Assembly (NCBI RefSeq): GCF_016734905.1
Contig: NZ_JAERPO010000002.1
Span: 186,001-250,000, forward strand
Source of the DNA: Sphingopyxis jiangsuensis
GTDB taxonomy: Bacteria; Pseudomonadota; Alphaproteobacteria; Sphingomonadales; Sphingomonadaceae
Direction of reading: 5' to 3'
Length of the DNA stretch: 64,000 bases
In this document: one piece after another, positions 1-9,357 of the stretch
How the letters are laid out: the number at the start of each line of letters is the position of its first letter
Numbering within the stretch: position 1 is the stretch's first letter
The notes under the pieces: generated by a model
What the model was told of the DNA's origin: nothing
The model's database searches: none
What the model saw: the letters and a program-made list of their open reading frames with translations, nothing else
Translations under genes and position numbers: made by a program

Positions 1-1
1 A

Positions 2-895
2 AACGACAGCGCGTGGATCAGGACGACCGCCACCCCTGCCGACATCCTCCGCGTCGACGAACGCAACCGCCGGATCGCCTTTCCCTACTCAAAGCTGATG
101 GTCGCCAATTCGTCGGTGAACCAGGGCGCCGGCTTCCTCGTCGCGAGCCTCGCCGAAGCGCGGCGGCGCGGCATTGCCGAGGACAGGCTCATTTACGTGG
201 GCATGGGCGCGGCAGCGAAAGAGCCGCCGAGCATCCTCCGCCGCGACCGCTATGACCATAGCGTCAGCATGGAGGTGTCGATTGACCGCACGCTCGACCT
301 CAACGGCATGGCGGCCGACGATTTCGATTGCGTCGAGCTTTACAGCTGCTTTCCCTGCGTCCCCAAAATGGCACGGCGCATCCTCGGCTGGCCGTGGGAT
401 CGCCCCGCGAGCGTGTTCGGCGGCCTCACCTTCGGCGGCGGGCCGATCGCCAATTATATGAGCCACGCGATCGTCTCGATGGTCGAAAGGCTTCGCAAGG
501 AGGGCCGCTATGGCTTCCTCTTCGCCAACGGGGGGTTCGCTACGGACAATCATTGCATAGTGCTGGGCAAAACACCGATCGCCGCTGCAAGCTTTCCGCA
601 GGATTTCGACTATCAGGCCGAAGCCGAAGCGAAGCGTGGCCCGGTGCCCGACCTCGTCGAGGATTATGCGGGGGTGGCGACGATCGAGAGCTACACCGTC
701 TTCTACCGCCGCGACGGCAGCCCGCGCGCCGGCGCGATCGTCGCGCGCACGCCCGAGGGAAAGCGGACATTGGCGCATGTCGATGTGAGCGATGCAGCGA
801 TGCTGGGGTTTCTGACCGATGGAATGGCGGAACCGGTCGGGAGCGAAGGGCGGGTCGTGGCGATCGGGGATGGTTATGGTTGGCGGAAGGCTTAA
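2..895 (+). CDS. Thiolase-like acetyl-CoA acetyltransferase, C-terminal part (cut by window start)
   Basis: The reading frame is open from base 2 to a TAA at 893-895, giving about 297 residues with no start inside the window. The stretches SSVNQGAG, ELYSCFPCVPKMA and TFGGGPIANYMSHA are typical of the C-terminal half of the acetyl-CoA acetyltransferase / SCP2-type thiolase family. The last 90 or so residues resemble the extra C-terminal domain of thiolase-like proteins. Family members act on acyl-CoA in fatty-acid or sterol degradation, but the substrate cannot be told from this fragment. A family A repeat lies just downstream, and the next gene is convergent. Confidence 0.8.
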   Translation, partial: NDSAWIRTTATPADILRVDERNRRIAFPYSKLMVANSSVNQGAGFLVASLAEARRRGIAEDRLIYVGMGAAAKEPPSILRRDRYDHSVSMEVSIDRTLDLNGMAADDFDCVELYSCFPCVPKMARRILGWPWDRPASVFGGLTFGGGPIANYMSHAIVSMVERLRKEGRYGFLFANGGFATDNHCIVLGKTPIAAASFPQDFDYQAEAEAKRGPVPDLVEDYAGVATIESYTVFYRRDGSPRAGAIVARTPEGKRTLAHVDVSDAAMLGFLTDGMAEPVGSEGRVVAIGDGYGWRKA

Positions 896-902
896 CGGCC
901 GT

Positions 903-1000
903 CGTCATTGCGAGCGAAGCGAAGCAATCTCCAGCTAACAACCCGGCGCAGGGCCGAGCACTGGAGATTGCCGCGTCGCCTTCGGCTCCTCGCAATGACG
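903..1000. repeat. Family A palindromic repeat, copy 1
   Basis: An imperfect palindrome that begins CGTCATTGCGAG and ends CTCGCAATGACG, with an inner stem CAATCTCCAG / CTGGAGATTG. It sits between the convergent ends of the thiolase-like gene and the aldehyde dehydrogenase, so it could also act as a bidirectional terminator. Related copies lie at 30681, 40425, 52535 and 57899. Confidence 0.9.
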
Positions 1001-1010
1001 AGGGTTGAGA

Positions 1011-2510
1011 TCAGATCTCGAAACTCACCCCTTGCGCCAGCGGCAGTGTGTCCGAATAATTCACGGTGTTCGTCGCACGGCGCATATATTGGCGCCACGA
1101 ATCCGACCCGCTCTCGCGCCCGCCGCCGGTTTCCTTTTCGCCGCCGAACGCCCCGCCGATTTCGGCGCCGCTCGTCCCAAGATTGACGTTGGCGATGCCG
1201 CAGTCGCTCGCCGCGAGGAAACGCTCGGCCTCGCGCATGTCGGTGGTGAAGATCGCCGACGACAGCCCCGGCGCGACGGCATTGTGCTGGATCAACGCCG
1301 CGTCCAGATCGTCGTAGCGCATGACATAGAGGATCGGCGCGAACGTCTCTTCGAACACCGGCCCTATTTGTCCCGGCATTTCGACGAGCGCTGGGCGGAC
1401 ATAATAGGCGTCGCCCTCGCCCATCCGTTCGCCGCCGTGGACGCTGCCGCCCGCGTCGCGCGCCGCCGATAGCGCCGCCTGCATCGCGTCATAGGCCGCA
1501 CGGTCGATCAGCGGGCCGACGAGCACGTCGCGCTCGAGCGGATTGCCAACCGCGACGCTCGCATAGGCGGCCTTCAGCCGCGCGACGAAGCCGTCATAGA
1601 TGCTATCATGGACGAACAGCCGCCGCGTCGTCGTACAGCGCTGCCCCGCCGTTCCCATCGCCCCGAATGCCACGCCGCGCAGGGCGAGGTCCTGGTCGGC
1701 CGAGGGCGCGACGATCACGCCATTGTTTCCGCCGAGTTCAAGGATCGCGCGCGCGAACCGCGCCGCCAGGCGTGGCGCGACCGCGCGACCCATGCGCGTC
1801 GATCCGGTCGCCGAGACGAGCGCGACGCGCGCATCGTCGACCAGCGCCTCGCCCGCCTCGCGGCCGCCGATCAGCAACTGCGACAAGCCTTCGGGTGCAT
1901 CGCCGAAACGCGCAACTGCGCGCTCGAAAATTGCCTGCGTTGCCAAGGCGGTAAGCGGCGTCTTTTCGGAAGGTTTCCAAACCACGCTGTTACCGCAGAC
2001 GAGCGCAAGCGCCGCGTTCCACGCCCATACCGCGACCGGGAAGTTGAACGCCGAAATCACGCCGACGACGCCCAGCGGATGCCACACCTCCATCATCCGG
2101 TGCTCCGGCCGCTCGGTGGCAATCGTCAGGCCATAGAGCTGGCGCGAAAGGCCGACAGCGAAGTCGCAGATGTCGATCATCTCCTGCACCTCGCCCGCGG
2201 CCTCGGACGGGATTTTGCCCGCCTCGATCGTCACGAGCCGCGCGAGATCGTCTTTTGCAGCACGCAACTCCTCGCCGAACAGCCGCACGAGTTCGCCGCG
2301 TCGCGGCGCAGGGACATGGCGCCATGCGGCAAAGGCGCGAGTCGCGGCGTCGAACGCTGCGTCGATGTCGACGAGAGCGGCAACACGAACCTTTGCGATC
2401 TGCTCGCCTGTCAGGGGGGAGAGCGCTAGCATAGGACCGTCGGTCCACAGGACGCGATCGACGCCCAAAGCGTCGAGCAATTGTCCGGTTTCTTCTCCGA
2501 TCCCGACCAT
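1011..2510 (-). CDS. NAD-dependent aldehyde dehydrogenase, ALDH7 (alpha-aminoadipic semialdehyde) type
   Basis: The 499-residue protein is a full-length aldehyde dehydrogenase. The catalytic cysteine is C292 in GQRCTTTRR, the general base is E258 in LELGGNN, and the NAD-binding lysine is K179 in WKPSEKTP. The GTAGQRCTTTRR context and the WHPLGVVGVISAFNFPVAVW stretch are characteristic of the ALDH7/AmaB branch. That branch oxidises 2-aminoadipate 6-semialdehyde (piperideine-6-carboxylate) in lysine catabolism. Other lysine-degradation genes are not in the window, so the substrate is inferred from family resemblance only. The ATG at 2510 gives the usual family length. It is divergent from acs. 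Confidence 0.85.
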   Translation of the reverse strand: MVGIGEETGQLLDALGVDRVLWTDGPMLALSPLTGEQIAKVRVAALVDIDAAFDAATRAFAAWRHVPAPRRGELVRLFGEELRAAKDDLARLVTIEAGKIPSEAAGEVQEMIDICDFAVGLSRQLYGLTIATERPEHRMMEVWHPLGVVGVISAFNFPVAVWAWNAALALVCGNSVVWKPSEKTPLTALATQAIFERAVARFGDAPEGLSQLLIGGREAGEALVDDARVALVSATGSTRMGRAVAPRLAARFARAILELGGNNGVIVAPSADQDLALRGVAFGAMGTAGQRCTTTRRLFVHDSIYDGFVARLKAAYASVAVGNPLERDVLVGPLIDRAAYDAMQAALSAARDAGGSVHGGERMGEGDAYYVRPALVEMPGQIGPVFEETFAPILYVMRYDDLDAALIQHNAVAPGLSSAIFTTDMREAERFLAASDCGIANVNLGTSGAEIGGAFGGEKETGGGRESGSDSWRQYMRRATNTVNYSDTLPLAQGVSFEI

Positions 2511-2669
2511 GGCTTATCCTTTCATCTTGACAGCGCGCTGCCTCTAACCCCCTCCCCCTGCACGTGTCGAGTGTCGTCAGGCTGCGCCTCAGCACGCACG
2601 CATAAGGGCATCTCGACTTCGCGCGCTGCGAACGGCTAAGGGGATGGTCGAAAATACAGGAGAGCTGCC

Positions 2670-4634
<1,965 letters not shown>

Positions 4635-4654
4635 AATGTCCGATTCTGCGCTTC

Positions 4655-4670
4655 TGTGCTATAGAGCACA
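4655..4670. promoter_or_regulatory. Perfect palindrome upstream of the small peptide gene
   Basis: TGTGCT-ATAG-AGCACA is a 6-bp perfect inverted repeat 63 bp before the ATG at 4734. It has no run of T after it, so an operator is more likely than an intrinsic terminator for acs. No regulator is known for it. Confidence 0.3.
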
Positions 4671-4733
4671 GCGGCAGTGGTTCGATTCCGCCATCATGCA
4701 GGCAACAGGCGACGGTATGGAAGGGAATGTGGA

Positions 4734-4931
4734 ATGAGCAAGAAGACCGAAAAGAAGCCCGCCGAGTTGAGCGACACCGATCTCGAAGCGGCGGTGGGCG
4801 GCGGTTTCACTGGCGGCGTCTATGTCGCGACCGGCGACGTCAATGGCGACGGCGCCTCGGCGCACGAGCTCGCACATGTCGTTCAAGGCGGGTCGACCAA
4901 GAACTCCACCGGCGGCAGCCGCAACGGCTGA
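4734..4931 (+). CDS. 65-residue peptide with double-glycine leader-like N-terminus and HELAH motif
   Basis: The most likely start is ATG 4734, preceded by GAAGGG at 4720-4725. An in-frame start at 4677 would add an Arg-rich stretch that looks untranslated. The first 23 residues form a charged, amphipathic segment ending ELSDTDLEAAVGG, which resembles the double-glycine leaders of bacteriocins and related exported peptides. The remainder is Gly/Ser/Asn-rich. It carries DVNGDG, a calcium-loop-like motif, and HELAHVVQ, which resembles the zinc-motif stretch of DUF4157 proteins. No peptidase-containing ABC exporter or modification enzyme is adjacent. The product is unknown. It could be a precursor peptide or a small calcium-binding secreted protein. 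Confidence 0.6.
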   Translation: MSKKTEKKPAELSDTDLEAAVGGGFTGGVYVATGDVNGDGASAHELAHVVQGGSTKNSTGGSRNG

Positions 4932-4943
4932 CCGCGCGCCGCA

Positions 4944-5675
4944 TCAAAAACGAAAGTCGGGAAGCTCGGCCAGCGCGATCCCCAGCGCTTCTGCCCAAGC
5001 CTCGGACACGCGGCGGAAATAGGGGTCGTCGCGCTCAAAGCGGCGCTCAACCACGCCGACAAAATTGTCGCGCTCGTGGATCTTGAGGTCGATCGGCAAG
5101 TCGACCCCCGCATTGGCGCGGATCGTCGAATCGAACGAGACGCAGAGCAGCTTTACCGCATCCTCGAACGACATGGCGGGGTCATAGGTGCGGACGATGA
5201 TCGGACGGCCATATTTGGTTTCCCCGATCTGGAAAAAGGGATTGTCCTCGCCCGCCTCGATGAAATTGCCTTCGGGATAGACGAGGAACAGCCGCGGCTC
5301 GGCGCCCTTGATCTGCCCGCCGACGATCAGCGAAGCGCGGAACAGCGACTCGGCTTCGGGCCCCTCGTCGGTATGCCGCTTGACGATCTGGCGAAGCGTT
5401 TCGCCGACGATCGTCGCGACCTGGAACATCGACGGCGCTTCGAGGATCGAAGGATGGCGCTCCTCGGGCGCCTTGGTGCGCTCGTCGAGCAACGCGACCA
5501 CGGCCTGCGTCGTCGCGAGGTTGCCCGCCGACATCAACGTGATGACGCGCTCTCCGGGCACGTGCCAGCTGCGCATCTTGCGGACCTGCGAAATATCGTC
5601 GACGCCGGCGTTGGTGCGGGTGTCCGACATGAACACCAACCCCTTGTTCAGCCGCATCCCCACGCAATAGGTCAT
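4944..5675 (-). CDS. Anbu proteasome-type peptidase
   Basis: The 243-residue protein begins MTYCVGMRL. Removal of Met would expose Thr as the N-terminal nucleophile, as in the Anbu (ancestral beta subunit) family related to HslV. The downstream FMSDTRTNAGVDDISQ and MSAGNLATTQ segments and the length also fit Anbu. It is the last gene of a minus-strand set that runs CP-ATP-grasp, alpha-E, transglutaminase, Anbu. That order is conserved in many bacteria, so a joint role in making or processing a small peptide is inferred. The natural substrate of the family is not established. Its 3' end converges with the small peptide gene, 12 bp away. Confidence 0.9.
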   Translation of the reverse strand: MTYCVGMRLNKGLVFMSDTRTNAGVDDISQVRKMRSWHVPGERVITLMSAGNLATTQAVVALLDERTKAPEERHPSILEAPSMFQVATIVGETLRQIVKRHTDEGPEAESLFRASLIVGGQIKGAEPRLFLVYPEGNFIEAGEDNPFFQIGETKYGRPIIVRTYDPAMSFEDAVKLLCVSFDSTIRANAGVDLPIDLKIHERDNFVGVVERRFERDDPYFRRVSEAWAEALGIALAELPDFRF

Positions 5676-5719
5676 CTTGTCCTGTTTCCCCGCCCCGCCT
5701 GTCCGGTCGTCCGGTCCGC

Positions 5720-6523
5720 TTATTGCTGGACCTGCAATTGGACAACCAGATTTTCCTCGGCGACGCCATAGCGCATGCCGCGCACCGGCGCCGCGTCATG
5801 ATAGTCGAACCCGGTCGCGACGCGGATGTACCGCTGGTCGGGCGAGTGGCCATTGCTGATGTCGAAACCCACCCAGCCGATATGGTCGAAATGCGCTTCG
5901 GCCCAGGCGTGCGTCGCGTCCTGATGCGTCCGGTCGTCCATCATCAGATAGCCCGAAACATAGCGTGCCGGATGGCCGAGGTGGCGCATCGCCGCGATGA
6001 AGATATGGGCATGGTCCTGACAGACGCCGCCCTCGCCCGCGAGCGCCTGTTCGGCGGTCGTCTCGGCTGTCGTGATCCCGATACGATAGGGCAGCGCCTC
6101 GATCACCATCTCCGACAGTGCGTGCGCGCGTTCGATGCCCGATGCGAAATCGCGGCCGAGCTGTGCTGTCAGCGCCCGCACGCCGCGCCCCGCGCGCGTC
6201 CGCGGCGTCGAGCGTAAAAAGCTCCACAGCGGCATCGGTCCGCGATGTGGACCGATCACCCCGTCGATCGTCAACAACTCGACATCGCCGGTGCAGCGGA
6301 TCACGAGCTCTTGCGAGCCGCCGTCGACCGCGATCAGGTCGACGCCATTGCCATGATGGTCGGTGTAATGAAGCTGGTGCTCGCCACCCTCGATCGCGAT
6401 CTGCCAATCGTGAACGACCTGCTGGTCGGGGCGATCCTTGGCAGTCAGCTTGACCTGCTGCAGCGCATAGGAGACCGGCACATCATATTGATAATGGGTG
6501 ACATGTTCGACCTTCAGGCGCAT
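5720..6523 (-). CDS. Transglutaminase-like cysteine peptidase (Anbu-cluster type)
   Basis: The 267-residue protein starts MRLKVEHVTHYQYD, the usual N-terminus of the bacterial transglutaminase-like family. The N-terminal beta domain is followed by the papain-like core. The catalytic cysteine is in GEGGVCQDHAHIF, the histidine in DATHAWAEAHF and the aspartate in GFDISNGHSP. A longer in-frame extension to 6709 would run into the alpha-E gene and is Arg/Ser-rich, so the ATG at 6523 is preferred. It lies 13 bp after the alpha-E stop and 44 bp before Anbu, in one operon. Family members may hydrolyse or transfer amide bonds; no substrate can be read from the sequence. Confidence 0.9.
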   Translation of the reverse strand: MRLKVEHVTHYQYDVPVSYALQQVKLTAKDRPDQQVVHDWQIAIEGGEHQLHYTDHHGNGVDLIAVDGGSQELVIRCTGDVELLTIDGVIGPHRGPMPLWSFLRSTPRTRAGRGVRALTAQLGRDFASGIERAHALSEMVIEALPYRIGITTAETTAEQALAGEGGVCQDHAHIFIAAMRHLGHPARYVSGYLMMDDRTHQDATHAWAEAHFDHIGWVGFDISNGHSPDQRYIRVATGFDYHDAAPVRGMRYGVAEENLVVQLQVQQ

Positions 6524-6536
6524 TTCACTGCCTCGC

Positions 6537-7481
6537 TCATTCGACGAACCGGAAATCGCGCTCGATCTGGCGGGCGAGCGCGGCGTTGGCTGAGAGGAAC
6601 TCGGTGATATATTCATGGAGTCCCGCGTCGAAGATTGCCTGGATCGGCCGCGAAAGCCGGTCGCGACACATCGACGACGCCATCCGCGCCGCCTCCGGCT
6701 CCTCGTCATAGCTGCGGTGCAGCCAGCCGAGATTGCTGTTCATCTTGTCGCAGCAAAAGGCGAGGCTGCGCGGTAACTGGCGATAGAGGATCAGAAATTC
6801 GGCGATCTTGAGCGCGCTGATCTCTGCGCCGTACAGCCAGCGATAGGCGCGGTGCGCCGACACCGACCGCAGGATCGTCTCCCACTGCACATTGTCGATC
6901 GACGTTCCGATATGCGCGACCGAGGGAAGCAGCAGATAATATTTGACGTCAAGGATGCGCGCGGTGTTGTCGGCGCGTTCGAGGAACGTCCCGAGCCGCG
7001 CAAAATTGTAGCCGTCGTTGCGCAGCATCGTGCCTGCAAATGCACCGCGCACTTGCGCGCTCTGTTGCCGGATCGTGGTGAGTGTGTCGGGCAGATCATC
7101 CTCGCGCACCTGCCGCTTGAGGTCGGCGCACAGCGTCATCCAGCTCGTATTGACCGCCTCCCAAACCTCGCGGGTTAAATAGGTGCGCGCGGTGCGTGCA
7201 TTGTCGCGTGCGTGCTTGACCACCGAGAGGATGCTCGACGGGTTCGCAGGGTCGCGCAGCATGAAATCGACGACCCGCGACGAGCTGTAATCCTCACCAT
7301 GCGCGTCGCGGAAAAGCTGATCCTGCCCCGCCGTGACGAGCACTGACCGCCATTCGGCCTGCGCGGTGCTCGACCGCGTCAGCGCGATGCGGAAACCCGC
7401 ATCGATCAACCGCGCATTATTCTCGCTCCGCTCAAGATAGCGCGCCATCCAGAAGAGCGATCCGGCGGTCTTGCCCAGCAT
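6537..7481 (-). CDS. Alpha-E domain protein (DUF403)
   Basis: The 314-residue, largely alpha-helical protein begins MLGKTAGSLFWMARYLERSENNARL, which is diagnostic of the alpha-E family. It is normally encoded beside a circularly permuted ATP-grasp enzyme and a transglutaminase, as here. Its biochemical role is unknown. It is presumed to work with the ATP-grasp ligase in forming a peptide-like product. It lies 63 bp downstream of the ATP-grasp gene. Confidence 0.9.
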   Translation of the reverse strand: MLGKTAGSLFWMARYLERSENNARLIDAGFRIALTRSSTAQAEWRSVLVTAGQDQLFRDAHGEDYSSSRVVDFMLRDPANPSSILSVVKHARDNARTARTYLTREVWEAVNTSWMTLCADLKRQVREDDLPDTLTTIRQQSAQVRGAFAGTMLRNDGYNFARLGTFLERADNTARILDVKYYLLLPSVAHIGTSIDNVQWETILRSVSAHRAYRWLYGAEISALKIAEFLILYRQLPRSLAFCCDKMNSNLGWLHRSYDEEPEAARMASSMCRDRLSRPIQAIFDAGLHEYITEFLSANAALARQIERDFRFVE

Positions 7482-7544
7482 CTTATAACCCCTCCCCTTC
7501 AGAAGAGCGGGCTGAGAAACGAAGAGGCAAGATGGAATCCAGCA

Positions 7545-9014
7545 TCAATCCTCCAGCACCCACGTATCCTTGGTCCCGCCGCCCTGGCTCGAATTGACGA
7601 CCAGCGACCCCTTGGTCATCGCGACACGCGTCAGGCCGCCGGGGGTGATGCGGATACCTTGCGGCGACATCAGCACGAACGGGCGCAAATCGACGTGCCG
7701 CGGCGCGAGCCCCGCTTTGGTAAAGATAGGAACGGTCGACAGCGACAGCGTCGGCTGCGCGATATAATTGCCGGGGTTCGCCTCCAGCTTCTTGCGGAAT
7801 GCTGCAATGTCCTTCTTGCTCGCCGCCGGGCCGACGAGCATCCCATATCCGCCCGACCCGTGAACCTCCTTCACCACCAGCTCGGGCAGCTTGTCGAGCA
7901 CCTCGCGCAGATGCTCGGGGTCCGAACAACGCCACGTCGGCACATTGGGAAGCAGCGCCTTTTCGCCCGTATAAAATTCGATGATGTCGGGCATGTAACT
8001 GTACAGCGCCTTGTCGTCGGCGATGCCCGTCCCCGGAGCATTGGCGATGGTGATGCCCCCGGCACGGTAGACGTCCCATATACCCGGCACGCCGAGCATG
8101 GAGTCGGGCCGGAAATTGAGCGGATCGAGGAAGTCGTCGTCAACGCGGCGATAGAGGACGTCGATCGGCGTATAGCCCCGCGTCGTGCGCATCGCGACGC
8201 GCCCGGCAACGACGCGCAGATCATGCCCCTCGACCAGTTCCGCCCCCATCTGGTCGGCCAGAAAGCTATGTTCGAAATAAGCGCTGTTGTGGATGCCGGG
8301 GGTCAGCACCGCGACCGTCGGCGTGCCACCGCATGCGGGGGGCGCGCAGGCCGCCAGCGACTTCAACAGGTTGAGCGGATAATCGCTGACCTCGCAAATG
8401 TCGATTTTCGCGAACAGTTCGGGAAACATCTGGAGCATCGTTTCGCGGTTTTCGAGCATGTAGGAGACGCCCGACGGGGTGCGCGCATTATCCTCCAGCA
8501 CATAAAATTCGTTGGCACCGGTGCGGACGATGTCGATGCCGCTGATATGGGTGTAAACACCACCCGGCGGGTCCATTCCCATCATCATCGGCAGGAAAGC
8601 CTCATTGCGTGCGATCAGTTCGACGGGGACGCGCCCCGCCCGCAAAATCTCCTGCCGGTGATAAATGTCATGAAGAAAGGCGTTGAGCGCACGCACGCGC
8701 TGCTCGATTCCGCGCGACAGGCGCCGCCACTCGCTCGCGGCGATGATGCGCGGCACGACGTCAAAGGGGATCAGCCGCTCATCGGCGTCGTCGGCACCAT
8801 AGACGTTGAAGGTGATGCCGGTGGTACGGAAAAAGGCCTCGGCCTGCTGCGCCTTGCGCTGGATGCGAGCGACATCCTCGGCCTCGAACCAGTCGCAAAA
8901 GTCGCGATAAGGCGGCCTCGTGTCGCCCCCATGGCCCGTCATTTCGTCGAAGAAGGAAATGCGCTGGCCCTTTCTACGCAGCATGCCATCGACAGGCCGC
9001 GCGGCGCGCGGCAC
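7545..9014 (-). CDS. Circularly permuted ATP-grasp type 2 protein
   Basis: The 489-residue protein carries the conserved segments of the CP_ATPgrasp family: DVVPRIIAASEW, the ELIARNEAFLPMMMG strand, VLEDNARTPSGVSYMLENR and VVKEVHGSGGYGM. Enzymes of this superfamily join a carboxylate to an amine with ATP. It is the first gene of the Anbu operon. The N-terminal 10 or so residues before GMLRRKGQRISFFDEM are less certain, and an ATG ten codons further in is possible. A family D repeat occupies the gap between its 5' end and the 3' end of secA. Confidence 0.88.
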   Translation of the reverse strand: MPRAARPVDGMLRRKGQRISFFDEMTGHGGDTRPPYRDFCDWFEAEDVARIQRKAQQAEAFFRTTGITFNVYGADDADERLIPFDVVPRIIAASEWRRLSRGIEQRVRALNAFLHDIYHRQEILRAGRVPVELIARNEAFLPMMMGMDPPGGVYTHISGIDIVRTGANEFYVLEDNARTPSGVSYMLENRETMLQMFPELFAKIDICEVSDYPLNLLKSLAACAPPACGGTPTVAVLTPGIHNSAYFEHSFLADQMGAELVEGHDLRVVAGRVAMRTTRGYTPIDVLYRRVDDDFLDPLNFRPDSMLGVPGIWDVYRAGGITIANAPGTGIADDKALYSYMPDIIEFYTGEKALLPNVPTWRCSDPEHLREVLDKLPELVVKEVHGSGGYGMLVGPAASKKDIAAFRKKLEANPGNYIAQPTLSLSTVPIFTKAGLAPRHVDLRPFVLMSPQGIRITPGGLTRVAMTKGSLVVNSSQGGGTKDTWVLED

Positions 9015-9160
9015 GCGGCACCCATTGTTCCAGCTGCAGGGCGCTTTCCGGCTACGTGGCCGTCGAGCTTATGAAAGGGATGCTAATCAGGCGTCCGCGC
9101 TTTGGCAAGCGGTCTCATGGCGCCGATTGATATGGCAGGATCAGGGGTTTGCTCGCATTA

Positions 9161-9348
9161 AGCCCCTCCCCTTTAGGAGTGTCAGGCCGGTCATGCCCCC
9201 GGCATGACCTAAACCGTCCGAGGGACGGTTTACCTGACACTGGGTTGGGGTGGGGACCATCGGCCTTGCGCAAGGCCGATGGTCCCCACCCGCTGCGACT
9301 AAGCGAGCAAGCTCGCAAGTCTCGCTGCCCTCCGCTGAAGGGGAGGGC
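9161..9348. repeat. Family D palindromic repeat, copy 1, interrupted by a nested element
   Basis: The ends GCCCCTCCCC and GAAGGGGAGGGC and the inner part (GGTTGGGGTGGGG, CTTGCGCAAG, CCCACCCGCTGCGACT, CAAGTCTCGCTGCCCTCC) match copies at 41805 and 54844. In this copy a 64-bp palindromic insert replaces the first hairpin tip. Together they fill most of the 343-bp gap between the ATP-grasp gene and secA. Nothing else was seen in that gap. Confidence 0.85.
9178..9241. repeat. 64-bp three-way-junction palindrome nested in the family D repeat
   Basis: The outer stem AGTGTCAGG (9178-9186) pairs perfectly with CCTGACACT (9233-9241). Inside are two perfect 9-bp hairpins: GGTCATGCC / GGCATGACC (9189-9209, loop CCC) and AAACCGTCC / GGACGGTTT (9211-9231, loop GAG). 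The element is absent from the other two family D copies, so it is probably a separate insertion. Confidence 0.85.
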
Positions 9349-9357
9349 ATGATTGCG

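Noticed and set aside
903..1000. A CRISPR array or IS element formed by the repeats
   Set aside because: The repeats are isolated palindromes without regular spacers, and no transposase or cas gene occurs in the window.
4655..4670. The TGTGCT...AGCACA palindrome as acsA terminator
   Set aside because: The stem is short and there is no T run after it; an operator role is kept at low confidence.
6524..6709. N-terminal extension of the transglutaminase
   Set aside because: It overlaps the alpha-E gene out of frame and is Arg/Ser-rich.
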